Source: Triticum aestivum (Eukaryota; Streptophyta; Magnoliopsida; Poales; Poaceae). From it: a stretch of DNA of 64,000 nucleotides. The stretch is taken from the NCBI RefSeq assembly GCF_018294505.1, contig NC_057807.1, forward strand, positions 134,501,374-134,565,373, given 5' to 3'. The notes under the pieces are model-generated. The model made no database searches, had not been told where the DNA came from, and was given only the letters and a program-made list of their open reading frames with translations. This document shows positions 1 to 10,790 of the stretch, in pieces (positions within the stretch are counted from its first letter, which is position 1; every line of letters starts with the position of its first letter). The position numbers and the translations under genes are program-made.

Positions 1-714
1 GAAGTGCGAAGACTTTAAAAGGAGGGAATGATTCTTGCGGGGAAAGTGCGCAAACCTCTGCAGAGTTTAAAGATCTAATCGATTAGCCGTGTCCCCGGTT
101 ACGGACATTTGAGCCTCTGGAACTTGGAAGTATTCGGAATTCTCAACACTGAAGCTAATGAATTAATTTGAGGGGTTTATGACTTAATAATTTGGGAACG
201 AGATATTGGTTGGCGGAACCATCTCAATAACTACCAACAATTTGTAGTAATTTGCAAACAAGTCCACTGTAGTAGGATAAAATTGGCTTTACGCAAAATG
301 ATGAAACTTAGAGCTCCACAGCCAAAATGCATATAGTGTAGTAACTTTATTATTGTTATTCTTCATGACTTGCCAGCTTATTCCAAAAGCTGACCTACAT
401 GGCTGCAACGTCTTATGTTGCAGAGGTATATTCCGATCAGGAGTGAGGCTACGCTCCGCGCTTGGCGATTGCCCTTTGGAGTCGGATGGACTCGCTTTAC
501 CTTCAACGCTTCCGCAGCATTAGTAGTTTATTTCTCATGAGTTGGCCTTGAGCCGAATTTATTCCCTTGTAATAAAGACTCTATATGAGAATCGTGTAAT
601 AAAATTCAGGTGTGATTGAACTCCGATTACTTTATCGATGTACTGTGAGTACCAGCATGATCTTGGGATGGTACAGACACAGAGATTTGACCGATTTTGG
701 GTCAGGTCGCTACA
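1..714 (+). repeat. 5' LTR, 3' portion only
   Basis: This is a near-identical copy of 9105-9818 and ends in CTACA just before the primer site. Two AATAAA signals (571-576 and 598-603) mark the likely poly(A) region. A GTGAGT at 645-650 would be a good 5' splice site in U5. A 7-bp inverted repeat (CTGCAAC/GTTGCAG) lies near 391-411. Confidence 0.9.
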
Positions 715-718
715 GAGA

Positions 719-730
719 TGGTATCAGAGC
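719..730 (+). other. Primer binding site (tRNA-iMet type)
   Basis: TGGTATCAGAGC lies five bases after the LTR end. It matches the complement of the initiator methionine tRNA 3' end, the usual minus-strand primer for plant chromoviruses. Confidence 0.9.
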
Positions 731-862
731 ACACGCTGACCGTAGGATCGTAACCCCTAGGATCGGAAAGCCATTAGCAGAGACCATTTACTTTAAATCC
801 TTTCCATTCCGTAAATTCTCCCCTATTCTATTCTGACTCTTCTCCCCTTTGCAACATTCTAG

Positions 863-1576
863 ATGGCCGCCGAGTTCACCCCAGTTTTGCTACCGGAGTT
901 TTGCCAGCCCGATGAGACGATGCCCTTCGGCAGGAAGCTGGTCCAGATGGTAAAGAAGCTGAAGATAGCTCTGCCCTCGATCACCGGGAAGCCAACCAAT
1001 GCACTTCCGACGGACACCCGCTACAGGATTGAAGTGCATATCCCAGGGAGAACCTTTGGAGGACACACGGAGCCTATCAACTTTGAGTCCATCGAGTTCA
1101 ACTGGATCATCGGAAGGGACGTGGCGATCTATCGAGCACTTGGACATCTCCGAGAGGAGTACAGGGCCGAGCTCGATCACTCAGACCTCGCCATGGTTTC
1201 TCGCAGGGCAAGGAATGGAGATATCATCCGTACCATTGAGGACGATTCCACTCTCTCGTACATCCAGGACTTGGAGTGTCTTCTCAGGAAACGAGAGATT
1301 CAGACTCGCCGTAACTCGAAGACACACCGGAAGCTTTTGTTCCGCGAACTGGAACTGGAGGAGAAGGCACGCGCAGACTTCCTTGGCCATGAGGAAGAAA
1401 TCACGGACTTCATGGAGATAGTCGACGACCTGAAGATGAAGCTTGCCGCGATAGAGGAAAAGATGGACTTGGGAGAGGACCTTTACCCGAGTGGAGATGA
1501 AGGACCCCTCGTGAGCAATGATCAGGATTTTGAAGGGAGTACCACTGAAGGAAACCCCAAGAGGAGGCGCCACTGA
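863..1576 (+). CDS. Extra ORF upstream of gag, unknown function
   Basis: A 237-residue open frame sits between the primer site and gag, where a standard Ty3 element has only a leader. I do not recognise the product. Residues 1-110 look globular and mixed; about 115-205 are highly charged and helix-prone (likely coiled coil); the tail is acidic and ends in a basic KRRRH cluster that could be a nuclear signal. No zinc finger, protease or polymerase motif is visible. Start choice: the ATG directly follows a pyrimidine-rich tract ending in AG at 861-862, which resembles a 3' splice site. An AATAAA lies downstream at 1702-1707. The frame is intact in this young copy, which argues for function, but its role (RNA export, silencing suppression, assembly) is open. 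Confidence 0.65.
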   Translation: MAAEFTPVLLPEFCQPDETMPFGRKLVQMVKKLKIALPSITGKPTNALPTDTRYRIEVHIPGRTFGGHTEPINFESIEFNWIIGRDVAIYRALGHLREEYRAELDHSDLAMVSRRARNGDIIRTIEDDSTLSYIQDLECLLRKREIQTRRNSKTHRKLLFRELELEEKARADFLGHEEEITDFMEIVDDLKMKLAAIEEKMDLGEDLYPSGDEGPLVSNDQDFEGSTTEGNPKRRRH

Positions 1577-1804
1577 TGAAGACTTTTTAGTCGACCACCA
1601 TGTTATCTTTTACTTTTTCGACGATCAGTTAGGCCAATGTTTTTTCCTTCGATTAGTCATGAGCTTTTGTAATCGAGTTTGAACCATGTTTGAATGGAAT
1701 GAATAAATGATTGGTGTGTTATATGATTGTGCATTCATATGGGTAGTGTTATTCCTCATAGACCATTGTTCTATTCTAATTTCTCATCCACTCCAAAACA
1801 CCAG

Positions 1805-4612
1805 ATGCCTCCGAGACGTGACACTGGTTTCCCGCCAGAGCTCACCCAGCTGCTCCAGCAGCAGAATGCACTGATGCAGCTCCTTATTCAGAATCAGAAC
1901 AACACCGCCAACAATCCACCACCACCACCCACTGTGGACAACTTGACTCGATTTCTGAGGTTGAATCCGCCAGTGTTCTCTAGTAGCACTGAGCCAATTG
2001 TGGCTGATGATTGGCTCCGCAAAGTCGGAAGAGAGCTAGTCACCGTTGGATGCACTGATGCTGAGAAGGTGCGCTTTGCCGCACATCAACTTGATGGACC
2101 TGCAGCTTCTTGGTGGGAGAACTACACCGCCACTTATCCCATTGGTGCTATCACATGGGATCAGTTCCAGCAGGCCTTCCGCACTGCTCATGTCTCAGCT
2201 GGAGCCATGAGTCTGAAGAAGCGTGAGTTCCGCAACTTACGCCAGGGGAACCGTACTGTGGCACAGTACGTGGATGAATTCAGCAAGCTTGCTCGCTATG
2301 CCCCTGATGATGTGGCCACAGATGCCGCCAAGCAGGAGAAGTTCCTCGAGGGACTCAATGATGAACTAAGCATGCAACTCATTGTGGCTACCTTCAACAA
2401 CTACCAGGAGCTGGTAGACAAGGCCACCATTCTTGAAGGCAAGCAGCAGCAGATAGAAAGCCGCAAGCGGAAGTACAGCCAGGGGAAACACAACTCCGGA
2501 GCTCAGCAGAAGCCCCGTTATGCACCATACTCAGGAGGGCACACCCATCATAACCATGGAGGCCATAACCATGGAGGAAATGGGAACAACCGTCACCAGG
2601 ACAACAAGTCAGGCAATGGCAATCAGCATCGTTCTGCCCCGGCTCCGAAGGATCTGAGCCACATCACCTGTTTCAAGTGCCAGAAGACAGGGCACTACGC
2701 CACCGACTGCCCGGAGGCCAAGCAGAGGAATGGAAATGGCAATGGAGGCTCAGCGAAGAAGCCCAATCCGTTCCCTCGTGCTCAGGTGAACCACATCGAC
2801 GTGGAGGACGTCTATGATCAGCCAGACACTGTGGTTGGTAAGTTTTTATTGACTTCACGTTCAGTATTGGTACTCTTTGATTCTGGTGCAACGCATTCAT
2901 TCATATCAAGGGTAGTTGTGGAAAAGTACGGGTTGCCCACTAAAACCATTAGAAGCCCCCTTCGCGTCAGTTCTGCAGGAGGAGAAATGATGGCAGGCTT
3001 AGGCTGTCATGCAACCCTCAACATCGGGAACCATAAATTTCCCGCAGACCTCATAGTGTTGGAAACCCAGACCTTGGATGTAATCCTAGGCATGGATTGG
3101 TTGACGAAGTTTGAAGGGAACATAGACTGTGCCCGCAAGTCGATTCTGCTCACCACCCCGGAGCAGAAGAGGATCAAGTATGTAGCCAGGCATAGCCAGA
3201 TGAAGAATCAGGTGCATTCCCTCACGGGAGTTGTTCAGGAGGAAGTGCCAGTAGTGCAAGACTTTCCCGATGTGTTTCCGGAAGAATTACCAGGAATGCC
3301 ACCGGACAGGGAGATTGAATTTCTGATCGAGTTGTTGCCCGGCACAGCCCCAATATCCAAGAGACCTTATCGGATGCCACCGAACGATTTGAAGGAGATC
3401 AAGAACCAAATTAATGAGCTGTTGGAGAAGGGATATATTCGGCCAAGCTCATCACCTTGGGGAGCCCCAGTTCTTTTGGTAGAGAAGAAGGATGGAACCT
3501 TGAGAATGGTTGTTGATTATCGTTCGTTGAACGACGTGACCATCAAGAACAAGTACCCTCTACCGATGATTAATGATCTATTTGATCAGCTAGTTGGAGC
3601 CAAGGTATTCTCCAAGATCGATCTTCGATCAGGGTATCATCAGTTGAAGATCCGTGAAAAGGATATACCCAAAACAGCATTCACTACCAGGTATGGTTTA
3701 TATGAGTATACAGTCATGTCGTTTGGATTGACTAATGCTCCTGCATACTTCATGAATTTGATGAACAAGGTATTTATGGAATATCTGGACAAGTTTGTCG
3801 TGGTGTTCATCGATGATATACTGATTTTCTCCAAGAGCGAGGAAGAGCATAAGGAACATTTGCGTCTAGTTCTGGAGAAACTTCGAGAACATCAGTTGTA
3901 TGCCAAGTTCAGTAAATGTGAATTCTGGCTGAAGGAAGTCGGATTCCTCGGACATGTTATTTCAGGAGAAGGAATAGCAGTTGACCCCACCAAGGTTGTA
4001 TCAGTCACCGATTGGCAGTCACCCACCACAGTCAAGGAGATCCGCAGTTTTCTCGGACTCACAGGATATTATCGGAGGTTTATTGAGAATTTCTCGAAGA
4101 TTGCCAAGCCCATGACTGAGCTGTTGAAGAAGGAAGCCAAGTATGTTTGGACCGAGGCTTGTGAAGCCAGTTTTCAGGAATTGAAGAAACGTTTGGTTAC
4201 AGCCCCAGTACTGATTTTGCCGGACATACACAAGGATTACCAGGTATATTGTGACGCTTCTCGTCAGGGACTCGGAGGAGTACTCATGCAGGAAGGAAAA
4301 GTTGTAGCTTATACCTCCAGACAGCTACGACCACACGAGCTGAATTATGCCACACATGATTTGGAGTTAGCAGCCGTAGTGCATGCACTCAAGACCTGGA
4401 GACATTTCCTCATCGGAAACCGTTGTGATGTTTACACAGATCACAAGAGCTTGAAGTATATTTTCACACAGAAGGAATTGAATCTCAGGCAGAGGAGATG
4501 GCTAGAATTGATAAAGGACTATGACATGAGATTGCATTACCACCCCGGTAAAGCTAATGTTGTAGCAGATGCTTTGAGTCGTAAGAGTTATGTGAATACT
4601 CTTACAGCATGA
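1805..4612 (+). CDS. Gag-protease-reverse transcriptase-RNase H polyprotein, ends at in-frame TGA
   Basis: This is the structural and replication polyprotein of the chromovirus. Counting from ATG 1805 (start MPPRRD): the capsid region covers about 30-230; a CCHC zinc knuckle (C-x2-C-x4-H-x4-C) spans residues 289-302 (2669-2710); the aspartic protease has its DSG at about 359; reverse transcriptase has the FIDD active-site motif with the first D at about 670; RNase H begins near YCDAS at about 816. I chose 1805 over the in-frame ATG at 1727 because MPPRRD resembles plant Ty3 gag starts and the ATG follows an AG acceptor-like tract. The frame ends at TGA 4610-4612, between RNase H and integrase; the downstream integrase is in the same frame. 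A single substitution is the simplest explanation; stop readthrough is possible but unsupported. Confidence 0.92.
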   Translation: MPPRRDTGFPPELTQLLQQQNALMQLLIQNQNNTANNPPPPPTVDNLTRFLRLNPPVFSSSTEPIVADDWLRKVGRELVTVGCTDAEKVRFAAHQLDGPAASWWENYTATYPIGAITWDQFQQAFRTAHVSAGAMSLKKREFRNLRQGNRTVAQYVDEFSKLARYAPDDVATDAAKQEKFLEGLNDELSMQLIVATFNNYQELVDKATILEGKQQQIESRKRKYSQGKHNSGAQQKPRYAPYSGGHTHHNHGGHNHGGNGNNRHQDNKSGNGNQHRSAPAPKDLSHITCFKCQKTGHYATDCPEAKQRNGNGNGGSAKKPNPFPRAQVNHIDVEDVYDQPDTVVGKFLLTSRSVLVLFDSGATHSFISRVVVEKYGLPTKTIRSPLRVSSAGGEMMAGLGCHATLNIGNHKFPADLIVLETQTLDVILGMDWLTKFEGNIDCARKSILLTTPEQKRIKYVARHSQMKNQVHSLTGVVQEEVPVVQDFPDVFPEELPGMPPDREIEFLIELLPGTAPISKRPYRMPPNDLKEIKNQINELLEKGYIRPSSSPWGAPVLLVEKKDGTLRMVVDYRSLNDVTIKNKYPLPMINDLFDQLVGAKVFSKIDLRSGYHQLKIREKDIPKTAFTTRYGLYEYTVMSFGLTNAPAYFMNLMNKVFMEYLDKFVVVFIDDILIFSKSEEEHKEHLRLVLEKLREHQLYAKFSKCEFWLKEVGFLGHVISGEGIAVDPTKVVSVTDWQSPTTVKEIRSFLGLTGYYRRFIENFSKIAKPMTELLKKEAKYVWTEACEASFQELKKRLVTAPVLILPDIHKDYQVYCDASRQGLGGVLMQEGKVVAYTSRQLRPHELNYATHDLELAAVVHALKTWRHFLIGNRCDVYTDHKSLKYIFTQKELNLRQRRWLELIKDYDMRLHYHPGKANVVADALSRKSYVNTLTA

Positions 4613-6181
4613 GGATTACCCCAGGAGTTAGTCGATGACCTCAGAGATCTCCGACTGGAGATAGTTCCGAGAGGATTTGTGGCAACTCTGGAAGTACAGT
4701 CCACTTTGGCCGAAAGGATTCGTGAAGCCCAGAAGTCGGACAAGGGAATTGATGAGATAAAGCAAAAGATGGAGGAAGGAAAAGCTAAAGGATTCCGTAA
4801 GGATGAACACGGAACTATATGGTTTGAGGATCGTATTTATGTGCCCAATGATTCCGAACTCAGGAAGCTAATTCTTCAGGAGGCTCATGATTCACCGTAC
4901 TCGATTCACCCCGGCAACACCAAGATGTACCTGGATTTGAAGCAAAGTTTCTGGTGGACAGGTATGAAGAAGGAAATTGCCGAGTATGTAGCCGTATGCG
5001 ATGTTTGTCAACGAGTGAAGGCAGAACATCAGAAGCCAGCAGGGTTACTTCAACCTTTGCCGATTCCCGATTGGAAATGGGAGAAACTTGGTATGGATTT
5101 CATCACAGGATTACCTAGGACCCGTTCAGGTTATGATTCCATCTGGGTAGTGGTTGATCGTTTGACCAAGGTAGCTCACTTCATTCCCGTGAAGACTACC
5201 TATACCAGTGCTAAGTTGGCCAAGATATACATGACCAGGATCGTATGTCTGCATGGAGTTCCGAGGAAAATCGTGTCTGATAGAGGAACACAGTTTACCT
5301 CAAAGTTTTGGAAGCAGTTGCATGAAACTTTGGGTACAAGGCTGGGATTCAGTACAGCTTTTCATCCGCAGACAGATGGACAGACCGAGAGAGTCAACCA
5401 GATTCTGGAGGACATGTTGAGAGCTTGCGTGCTAGACTATGGGTCTAGCTGGGATGATAATTTACCATACGCAGAGTTCTCGTACAACAACAGTTATCAA
5501 TCCAGTTTGAAGATGGCCCCTTTCGAAGCTCTATACGGAAGGAGGTGCAGAACACCATTGCTGTGGGATAGTGTTGGAGATCGATCACTTTTCGGTTCCG
5601 ACCTTATCAGGGATTCCGAAGAGAAAGTCAAGCTGATTCGAGACAGACTCAAGATAGCACAGTCGCGACAGAAGAGTTATGCCGACAGTAAGCGCAAGGA
5701 GGTAACTTACGAAGTCGGAGACCGAGCATATCTTCGTGTGTCTCCACTTCGTGGGATCAAGAGGTTTGGAGTCAAAGGAAAGTTAGCACCCCGATTCATT
5801 GGCCCATACAAAATCCTCGAACGTCGTGGAGAGGTTGCGTACAAGTTGGAATTGCCGAAAGGATTGTCCGGAGTTCATGATGTCTTCCATGTTTCTCAGC
5901 TGAAGAAGTGTCCTGCCGACATGGCCGATGTTCCGTTGAGAGACACAGTGCCCCTAGAGGCCATACAGCTTGATAGTGATCTGACTTACAAGGAGAAACC
6001 CGTCCGTATTCTCGAGACTGCAAGCAGAGTCACCCGCAGCAAGGTCATCAAGTTTTGCAAGGTGCTGTGGAGTCACCACACCGAGGAAGAAGCCACCTGG
6101 GAACGCGAAGAAGATCTTCGTCGAGACCATCCGCACCTATTTGCTAGCCAACCCGAATCTCGAGGGCGAGATTCATCTTAA
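4613..6181 (+). CDS. Integrase with C-terminal chromodomain (same frame, after a TGA)
   Basis: This continues the pol frame beyond the TGA at 4610; the first ATG is at 4679, giving 500 residues. An HHCC zinc-binding domain is visible (H near 4886, CDVCQ near 5000). The catalytic core has MDFITGLP (first Asp near 5096), SDRGTQF (second Asp near 5278) and the following Glu. The GPY/F region (FIGPYKI) is near 5800. The tail has a chromodomain-like segment with aromatic residues (LWSHHTEEEATWE, 6066-6104), which in chromoviruses is thought to steer integration to heterochromatin. It stops at 6179-6181, twelve bases before the 3' LTR. Apart from the upstream stop I see no break. Confidence 0.9.
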   Translation, partial: GLPQELVDDLRDLRLEIVPRGFVATLEVQSTLAERIREAQKSDKGIDEIKQKMEEGKAKGFRKDEHGTIWFEDRIYVPNDSELRKLILQEAHDSPYSIHPGNTKMYLDLKQSFWWTGMKKEIAEYVAVCDVCQRVKAEHQKPAGLLQPLPIPDWKWEKLGMDFITGLPRTRSGYDSIWVVVDRLTKVAHFIPVKTTYTSAKLAKIYMTRIVCLHGVPRKIVSDRGTQFTSKFWKQLHETLGTRLGFSTAFHPQTDGQTERVNQILEDMLRACVLDYGSSWDDNLPYAEFSYNNSYQSSLKMAPFEALYGRRCRTPLLWDSVGDRSLFGSDLIRDSEEKVKLIRDRLKIAQSRQKSYADSKRKEVTYEVGDRAYLRVSPLRGIKRFGVKGKLAPRFIGPYKILERRGEVAYKLELPKGLSGVHDVFHVSQLKKCPADMADVPLRDTVPLEAIQLDSDLTYKEKPVRILETASRVTRSKVIKFCKVLWSHHTEEEATWEREEDLRRDHPHLFASQPESRGRDSS

Positions 6182-6193
6182 GGTGGGTAGGTT
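6182..6193 (+). other. Polypurine tract region
   Basis: The purine-rich run AGGTGGGTAGG lies directly before the 3' LTR TGTAACATC. This is the expected plus-strand primer position. Confidence 0.7.
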
Positions 6194-6558
6194 TGTAACA
6201 TCCCAAATTTCCTATTTGGAATGTTTTACAATTATAGCTAAGCATCCTATGCATCCTGTTTGAATTGAATGCCATTTGAAGTTTCAGAGAATTTTGAGTT
6301 TTGAATTTAAAATTCAAACTTTGGCATGTGGGAAACATTTCAAATACTAAGCCTGATAAATACTTGATCAAAAGTATGAGAGGAGCAAACATGACACTGC
6401 AAAAACATCAGAGGAAACAATGCCAAAGGATTTGGATTCAAATCTGAATTTTATTTGAATTTGAAAAAAATGGATTTTTATAAAGTTTGGATTTTGCCTT
6501 GGAAAAATGTTCAAATGAAAGGGAATATTCCCCTGATCATTTTGGTATATATCTACCC

Positions 6559-6566
6559 TATATAAA
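6559..6566 (+). promoter_or_regulatory. TATA box of the chromovirus LTR
   Basis: TATATAAA lies at LTR position 366, upstream of the GC-rich leader. The predicted start is about 30 bp downstream, next to the A-rich run. Confidence 0.5.
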
Positions 6567-6887
6567 ATATTTATAGATAATGTTTTATTTTTTGTTTTTG
6601 TTTTATTTAAAAAAAATAAAAAAAAATAAAGAAAAACCCCCCGGGGCGCCAGCCAGGCCACCCCAGGCCCAGCCAGCGCCGCACCCCTCCCCTCCCCGCC
6701 TGGCCCAAGCCAGCCGGCCCACTCGGCCAACAGGCCAGCCGAGCCAGGCCAGCCCAGCTCCACCCGACCCCCTCGCCCCTCTCTCCCTCTCATTGACCCG
6801 TGGGACCCGCCCCGTCTTCCCCAACCCCTCGCCCACGCCACGACCTCGCCGGAGATCGACCGGATCCCGAAGGATCCGGGATCCCCC

Positions 6888-7201
6888 NNNNNNNNNNNNN
6901 NNNNNNNNNNNNNNNNNNNNNNNNNNNNNNNNNNNNNNNNNNNNNNNNNNNNNNNNNNNNNNNNNNNNNNNNNNNNNNNNNNNNNNNNNNNNNNNNNNNN
7001 NNNNNNNNNNNNNNNNNNNNNNNNNNNNNNNNNNNNNNNNNNNNNNNNNNNNNNNNNNNNNNNNNNNNNNNNNNNNNNNNNNNNNNNNNNNNNNNNNNNN
7101 NNNNNNNNNNNNNNNNNNNNNNNNNNNNNNNNNNNNNNNNNNNNNNNNNNNNNNNNNNNNNNNNNNNNNNNNNNNNNNNNNNNNNNNNNNNNNNNNNNNN
7201 N
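6888..7201. other. Run of 314 Ns (assembly gap)
   Basis: The gap is inside the GC-rich part of the LTR. Reading frames that cross it have no meaning. Confidence 0.99.
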
Positions 7202-7432
7202 CCTAGCCTCGCCGGACCCCCTCTCCCTCTCCCTCACGAGCTCGCCGGAAACCCGAGCCGCCGCCGCCGCCATTTTACTCGCCGCCGACGCCCTAGTCCT
7301 CCCCGACCACCCCCAACACCACCGAACCCCTCCCCGACCTCGTCCGCATCTCCCCGACGAGTCGCCGGAGCTCGCCGACGCCCGGACGCCCCGACGCACT
7401 CTCGCCGCCGCCGCCGCCGTCGCCGGAGTCCG

Positions 7433-8450
7433 GTAAGTCACCGGCATCGCCCTCCCCCGTCCGATCCTAGATCTAGGGCTAGGATTAGAAACCCCGAAGG
7501 GTTAGGTTTTATTCATAAAACCGGCCGGTTCCGTTCGGTTTAGTTTTAGTTTAGGTTTCTATTTTTAGGCCGGTTCGTTTAGTTTAAACCTAGGCCCGTT
7601 TAGACTAAGTTACGCCTAGTGCACAGTATAGGCCCATTAGGCCTTTCTCTTTTTAGTTTGAATTTTCTGTTTTAGCCGAATAGTTTCTGTTTTCAAAAAT
7701 GTATATCTTTTATTCTGTTTAATATTTTTAGATGATTCTTTTTTTTGTTGGATTGCAAATTTTCTATAGTTTCTGTAGAATATATATTTAGCTATGTTAA
7801 AAATAATTAAAATGGCTTTATTTTAGTTTTAGTCAGAATAGTAAATCTGCTATAACTTTAGTTAGAAAAATTATTTTTGCATGATTCCTTTTGACCCAAC
7901 TTTATTTTGTCATTGCCAAACCCTAGAAATTAACTTTGGTATTTTAGGATTAATAAATAATTAGTTTAAAGCAGAATCCTATTAATCCTAATTAATTAAC
8001 TAGTTCCTGTTTTCCTATTAAATTAATTAGTAAATTAATTTATTTTTAACTTGTGATTAGTTATTCAGGGTTAGTTTCTGTCATCCTAATAGTTGAACTT
8101 TTATTTATAATTAATAAAAGTTTTTAAATTATTTTCTTAATAGAAATTGGATTAGACCTAAAATGAGTTTTATAATAGCTTTTTAATTAATTCTTTTTGC
8201 TCCTAGTTGCTTAGTGAAACCTTTTCTGTTAAGTTAACTTAAAACCATGATTAGGTTATATTAAGGAATTTTTATTATATAAAAACTATTTTTTTGCTAT
8301 GGTTTGAAGTAGGGAAACTTTGAGTGATTTTTTCTTTGAGTTTTCCTTTGGATTTGGTTTTGGTTGCTTTGTTGTGTTAGGTTACTTTTGTTATGTTGTG
8401 TTATGTGATCCTATTGTTTTGCTTATTGTGTTCATTGTTTGTCTCGGTAG
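7433..8450 (+). other. Intron-like segment inside the LTR
   Basis: A strong donor (AGTCCG|GTAAGT) ends the GC-rich block. About 1 kb of AT/T-rich sequence follows and ends in a T-rich tract and CTCGGTAG|AG. The abrupt composition change at both borders fits a plant U2-type intron in the transcribed leader. Splicing itself is inferred. Confidence 0.5.
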
Positions 8451-9818
8451 AGTTTCCGGAGTGCGAAGCTTGCTACTACGACTCTTTAACTTACGAGGAT
8501 CATCAGCAAGGCAAGTCTTGATCATGTTATTTCTATACCTATGTTTTTGTGCATTAGAATTGTCACCACCCCACCACGCATGCAGTAGTGAAATCTTGAA
8601 GTCATTAAACTTGAGTAGTATCATGTGGTAGGATGAACCAATCCCCTTGTTACCATGACCCCGGGACGAAGTAGTTTATTTTGCTATGCTCGTAGACGGG
8701 TTTTGGGTTGAGTGAAATTCATAAGCAAGATGTGAGAGTCAATGATGATGACAACCCCATGAACTACAATGATCAAGAAGGACTTCGGAAAATCACTACT
8801 GGGTGGAGGACGGTTGACGGGCACCCTGGAGCACCCAGTGGTGGCCGGGATGCATGGAGAAGCGCCATGACATCCTGCGGAAAGCTTCACCCAGCCACGA
8901 AGAGAAGGATGGATGCCCCATGACCGGAAGCTTACCTGTGCAGCCGCAAGCCATTATGGGCTCTGGCTGGGTTGACCCTAGTAGTGACGCTGGCTGGACG
9001 GTACTACGAGATGTAGAAGAACGGTAGGATTGGATGGGTACCGGCAGTAGCCAGAAGAACTCTTCGGAAGACCCTGTTTCATTCGTCCCGTCTTCAAACA
9101 CCATGAAGTGCGAAGACTTTAAAAGGAGGGAATGATTCTTGCGGGGAAAGTGCGCAAACCTCTGCAGAGTTTAAAGATCTAATCGATTAGCCGTGTCCCC
9201 GGTTACGGACATTTGAGCCTCTGGAACTTGGAAGTATTCGGAATTCTCAACACTGAAGCTAATGAATTAATTTGAGGGGTTTATGACTTAATAATTTGGG
9301 AACGAGATATTGGTTGGCGGAACCATCTCAATAACTACCAACAATTTGTAGTAATTTGCAAACAAGTCCACTGTAGTAGGATAAAATTGGCTTTACGCAA
9401 AATGATGAAACTTAGAGCTCCACAGCCAAAATGCATATAGTGTAGTAACTTTATTATTGTTATTCTTCATGACTTGCCAGCTTATTCCAAAAGCTGACCT
9501 ACATGGCTGCAACGTCTTATGTTGCAGAGGTATATTCCGATCAGGAGTGAGGCTACGCTCCGCGCTTGGCGATTGCCCTTTGGAGTCGGATGGACTCGCT
9601 TTACCTTCGACGCTTCCGCAACATTAGTAGTTTATTTCTCATGAGTTGGCCTTGAGCCAAATTTATTCCCTTGTAATAAAGACTCTATATGAGAATCGTG
9701 TAATAAAATTCAGGTGTGATTGAACTCCGATTACTTTATCGATGTACTGTGAGTACCAGCATGATCTTGGGATGGTACAGACACAGAGATTTGACCGATT
9801 TTGGGTCAGGTCGCTACA

Positions 9819-10790
9819 CGAGATTTTGCAGACCATAATGGGCTGGCCCAGCTAAAGGCCCACAAGATTTCACGGGCCATAATGGGTCGGCCCAGGTAAA
9901 GGCCCACAAGATTATTGTGTGCCAGAATGGGCCGGCCCAGGTAAAGGCCCACAAAATTCTTACAGATCATAATGGGCCGGCCCAGCTAAAGGCCCACAAG
10001 ATTTCGCTGACACTAATGGGCCGGCCCAGCTGTAGGCCCACAAGATTTTGAGGACCCTAGTAGGCCGGCCCATTAACTGGTTGCCATGTTTTGGGCCAAA
10101 TGTCGGCCCATATTTGATCTAGTCCATTAATGGCCTGCCACGTTATGGGCCTACTAATGGCCCATATGAGATCCGGCCCGTTAAAAGCCTCCCACGTTCT
10201 GAGCCAAATCACAGCCCAGATAAGATCCGTCCCTTTAAGAGGCTTTGGCCTCAATTATGGCCCATATCAGATTCGGCCCGTTAACTGGACGCTATGCTTT
10301 TGGGCCCACTTGCTAAAGGCCCATTTAGTAATTCGACCTGATATTAGTTTTGGCTTGTTAAGGGCCCGTTTAACATTTCGGCCCTATATTAATTTCGGCC
10401 TGTTAAAAGCCTGTCATATAGTTGGGCCTAACTACGACCCGGTTTGCATCCGGCCTGCTCGCACCGATATCTGATTGGGCCAAACAAGGACCGAGACAAT
10501 TTTGGCCTGTTAAAAGCCGTGATTTGATTCGCACAATCAAGGGTCGGGGTCCATTTCGGGCTGCTGCAGGCCCGTGAGCTGTTTGGCACGTTTCAGGCCC
10601 AACCTACTTCTCAGCCTCCTAAAAGCCCATTGAGTTTTCTTGCGAAAAGAGGGCCGGGGGTTACTTGGCCTATTAAAGGCCCGAATCTACTAGTGGGCCA
10701 GTTAGACGGGGCCCATGATGCGGATCATACATCGTGATTGCATGACGGCCCGATTATGTACCGTAATTTTATGGTTTGGCCGGTTTACTG
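9819..10790. repeat. CACTA-type subterminal repeat array (GGGCC-rich)
   Basis: About 20 degenerate units with recurring AATGGGCCGGCCCAGCTAAA and AAAGGCCCACAAGATT start at a spacing of 55-60 bp. They decay rightward into looser blocks built on GGCCCGTTAA and TTGGGCC. Such subterminal arrays are typical transposase binding regions of large CACTA elements. The terminal CACTA inverted repeat is not in the window; the chromovirus LTR abuts the array. Confidence 0.6.

Larger units (their letters stand above)
1..9818 (+). mobile_element. Tekay-like Ty3 chromovirus, 5' end beyond window
   Basis: Order on the plus strand: 3' part of the 5' LTR, tRNA-iMet primer site, extra ORF, gag-protease-RT-RNase H, integrase with a C-terminal chromodomain, polypurine stretch, full 3' LTR. 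Bases 1-714 align without gaps to 9105-9818, and by eye I count three mismatches (two near 505-520 and one near 555), so the copy is young. The chromodomain and 3.6 kb LTRs starting TGTAACATCCC suggest the Tekay/Del lineage; I do not assign a family name. The right flank begins CGAGA, but the target duplication cannot be checked because the left end is outside the window. The element lies in or against CACTA-type sequence starting at 9819. Confidence 0.9.
6194..9818 (+). repeat. 3' LTR of the chromovirus, 3625 bp including a sequence gap
   Basis: The LTR runs from TGTAAC to CTACA. From the 5' side it holds an AT-rich U3, a TATA box at 6559-6566, an A-rich run near 6608-6632, a very GC-rich segment (about 6640-7432, interrupted by 314 Ns at 6888-7201), an AT-rich intron-like segment (7433-8450), and poly(A) signals at 9675 and 9702. 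Long open frames through the GC-rich part are composition effects. Confidence 0.9.

Noticed and set aside
719..730. Possible tRNA gene from the TGGTATCAGAGC match
   Set aside because: Only the primer-site complement is present, directly after an LTR; no cloverleaf.
1727..1804. Upstream in-frame ATG as gag start
   Set aside because: The 26 extra residues show no gag character and sit in the acceptor-like tract; ATG 1805 fits better.
4610..6181. Separate pol and integrase genes
   Set aside because: Integrase is in the same frame as RT and only one TGA separates them, so this is one interrupted polyprotein.
6368..7543. Long frames on both strands across 6888-7201
   Set aside because: They run through the N gap and GC-rich LTR sequence, so the translations are not real.
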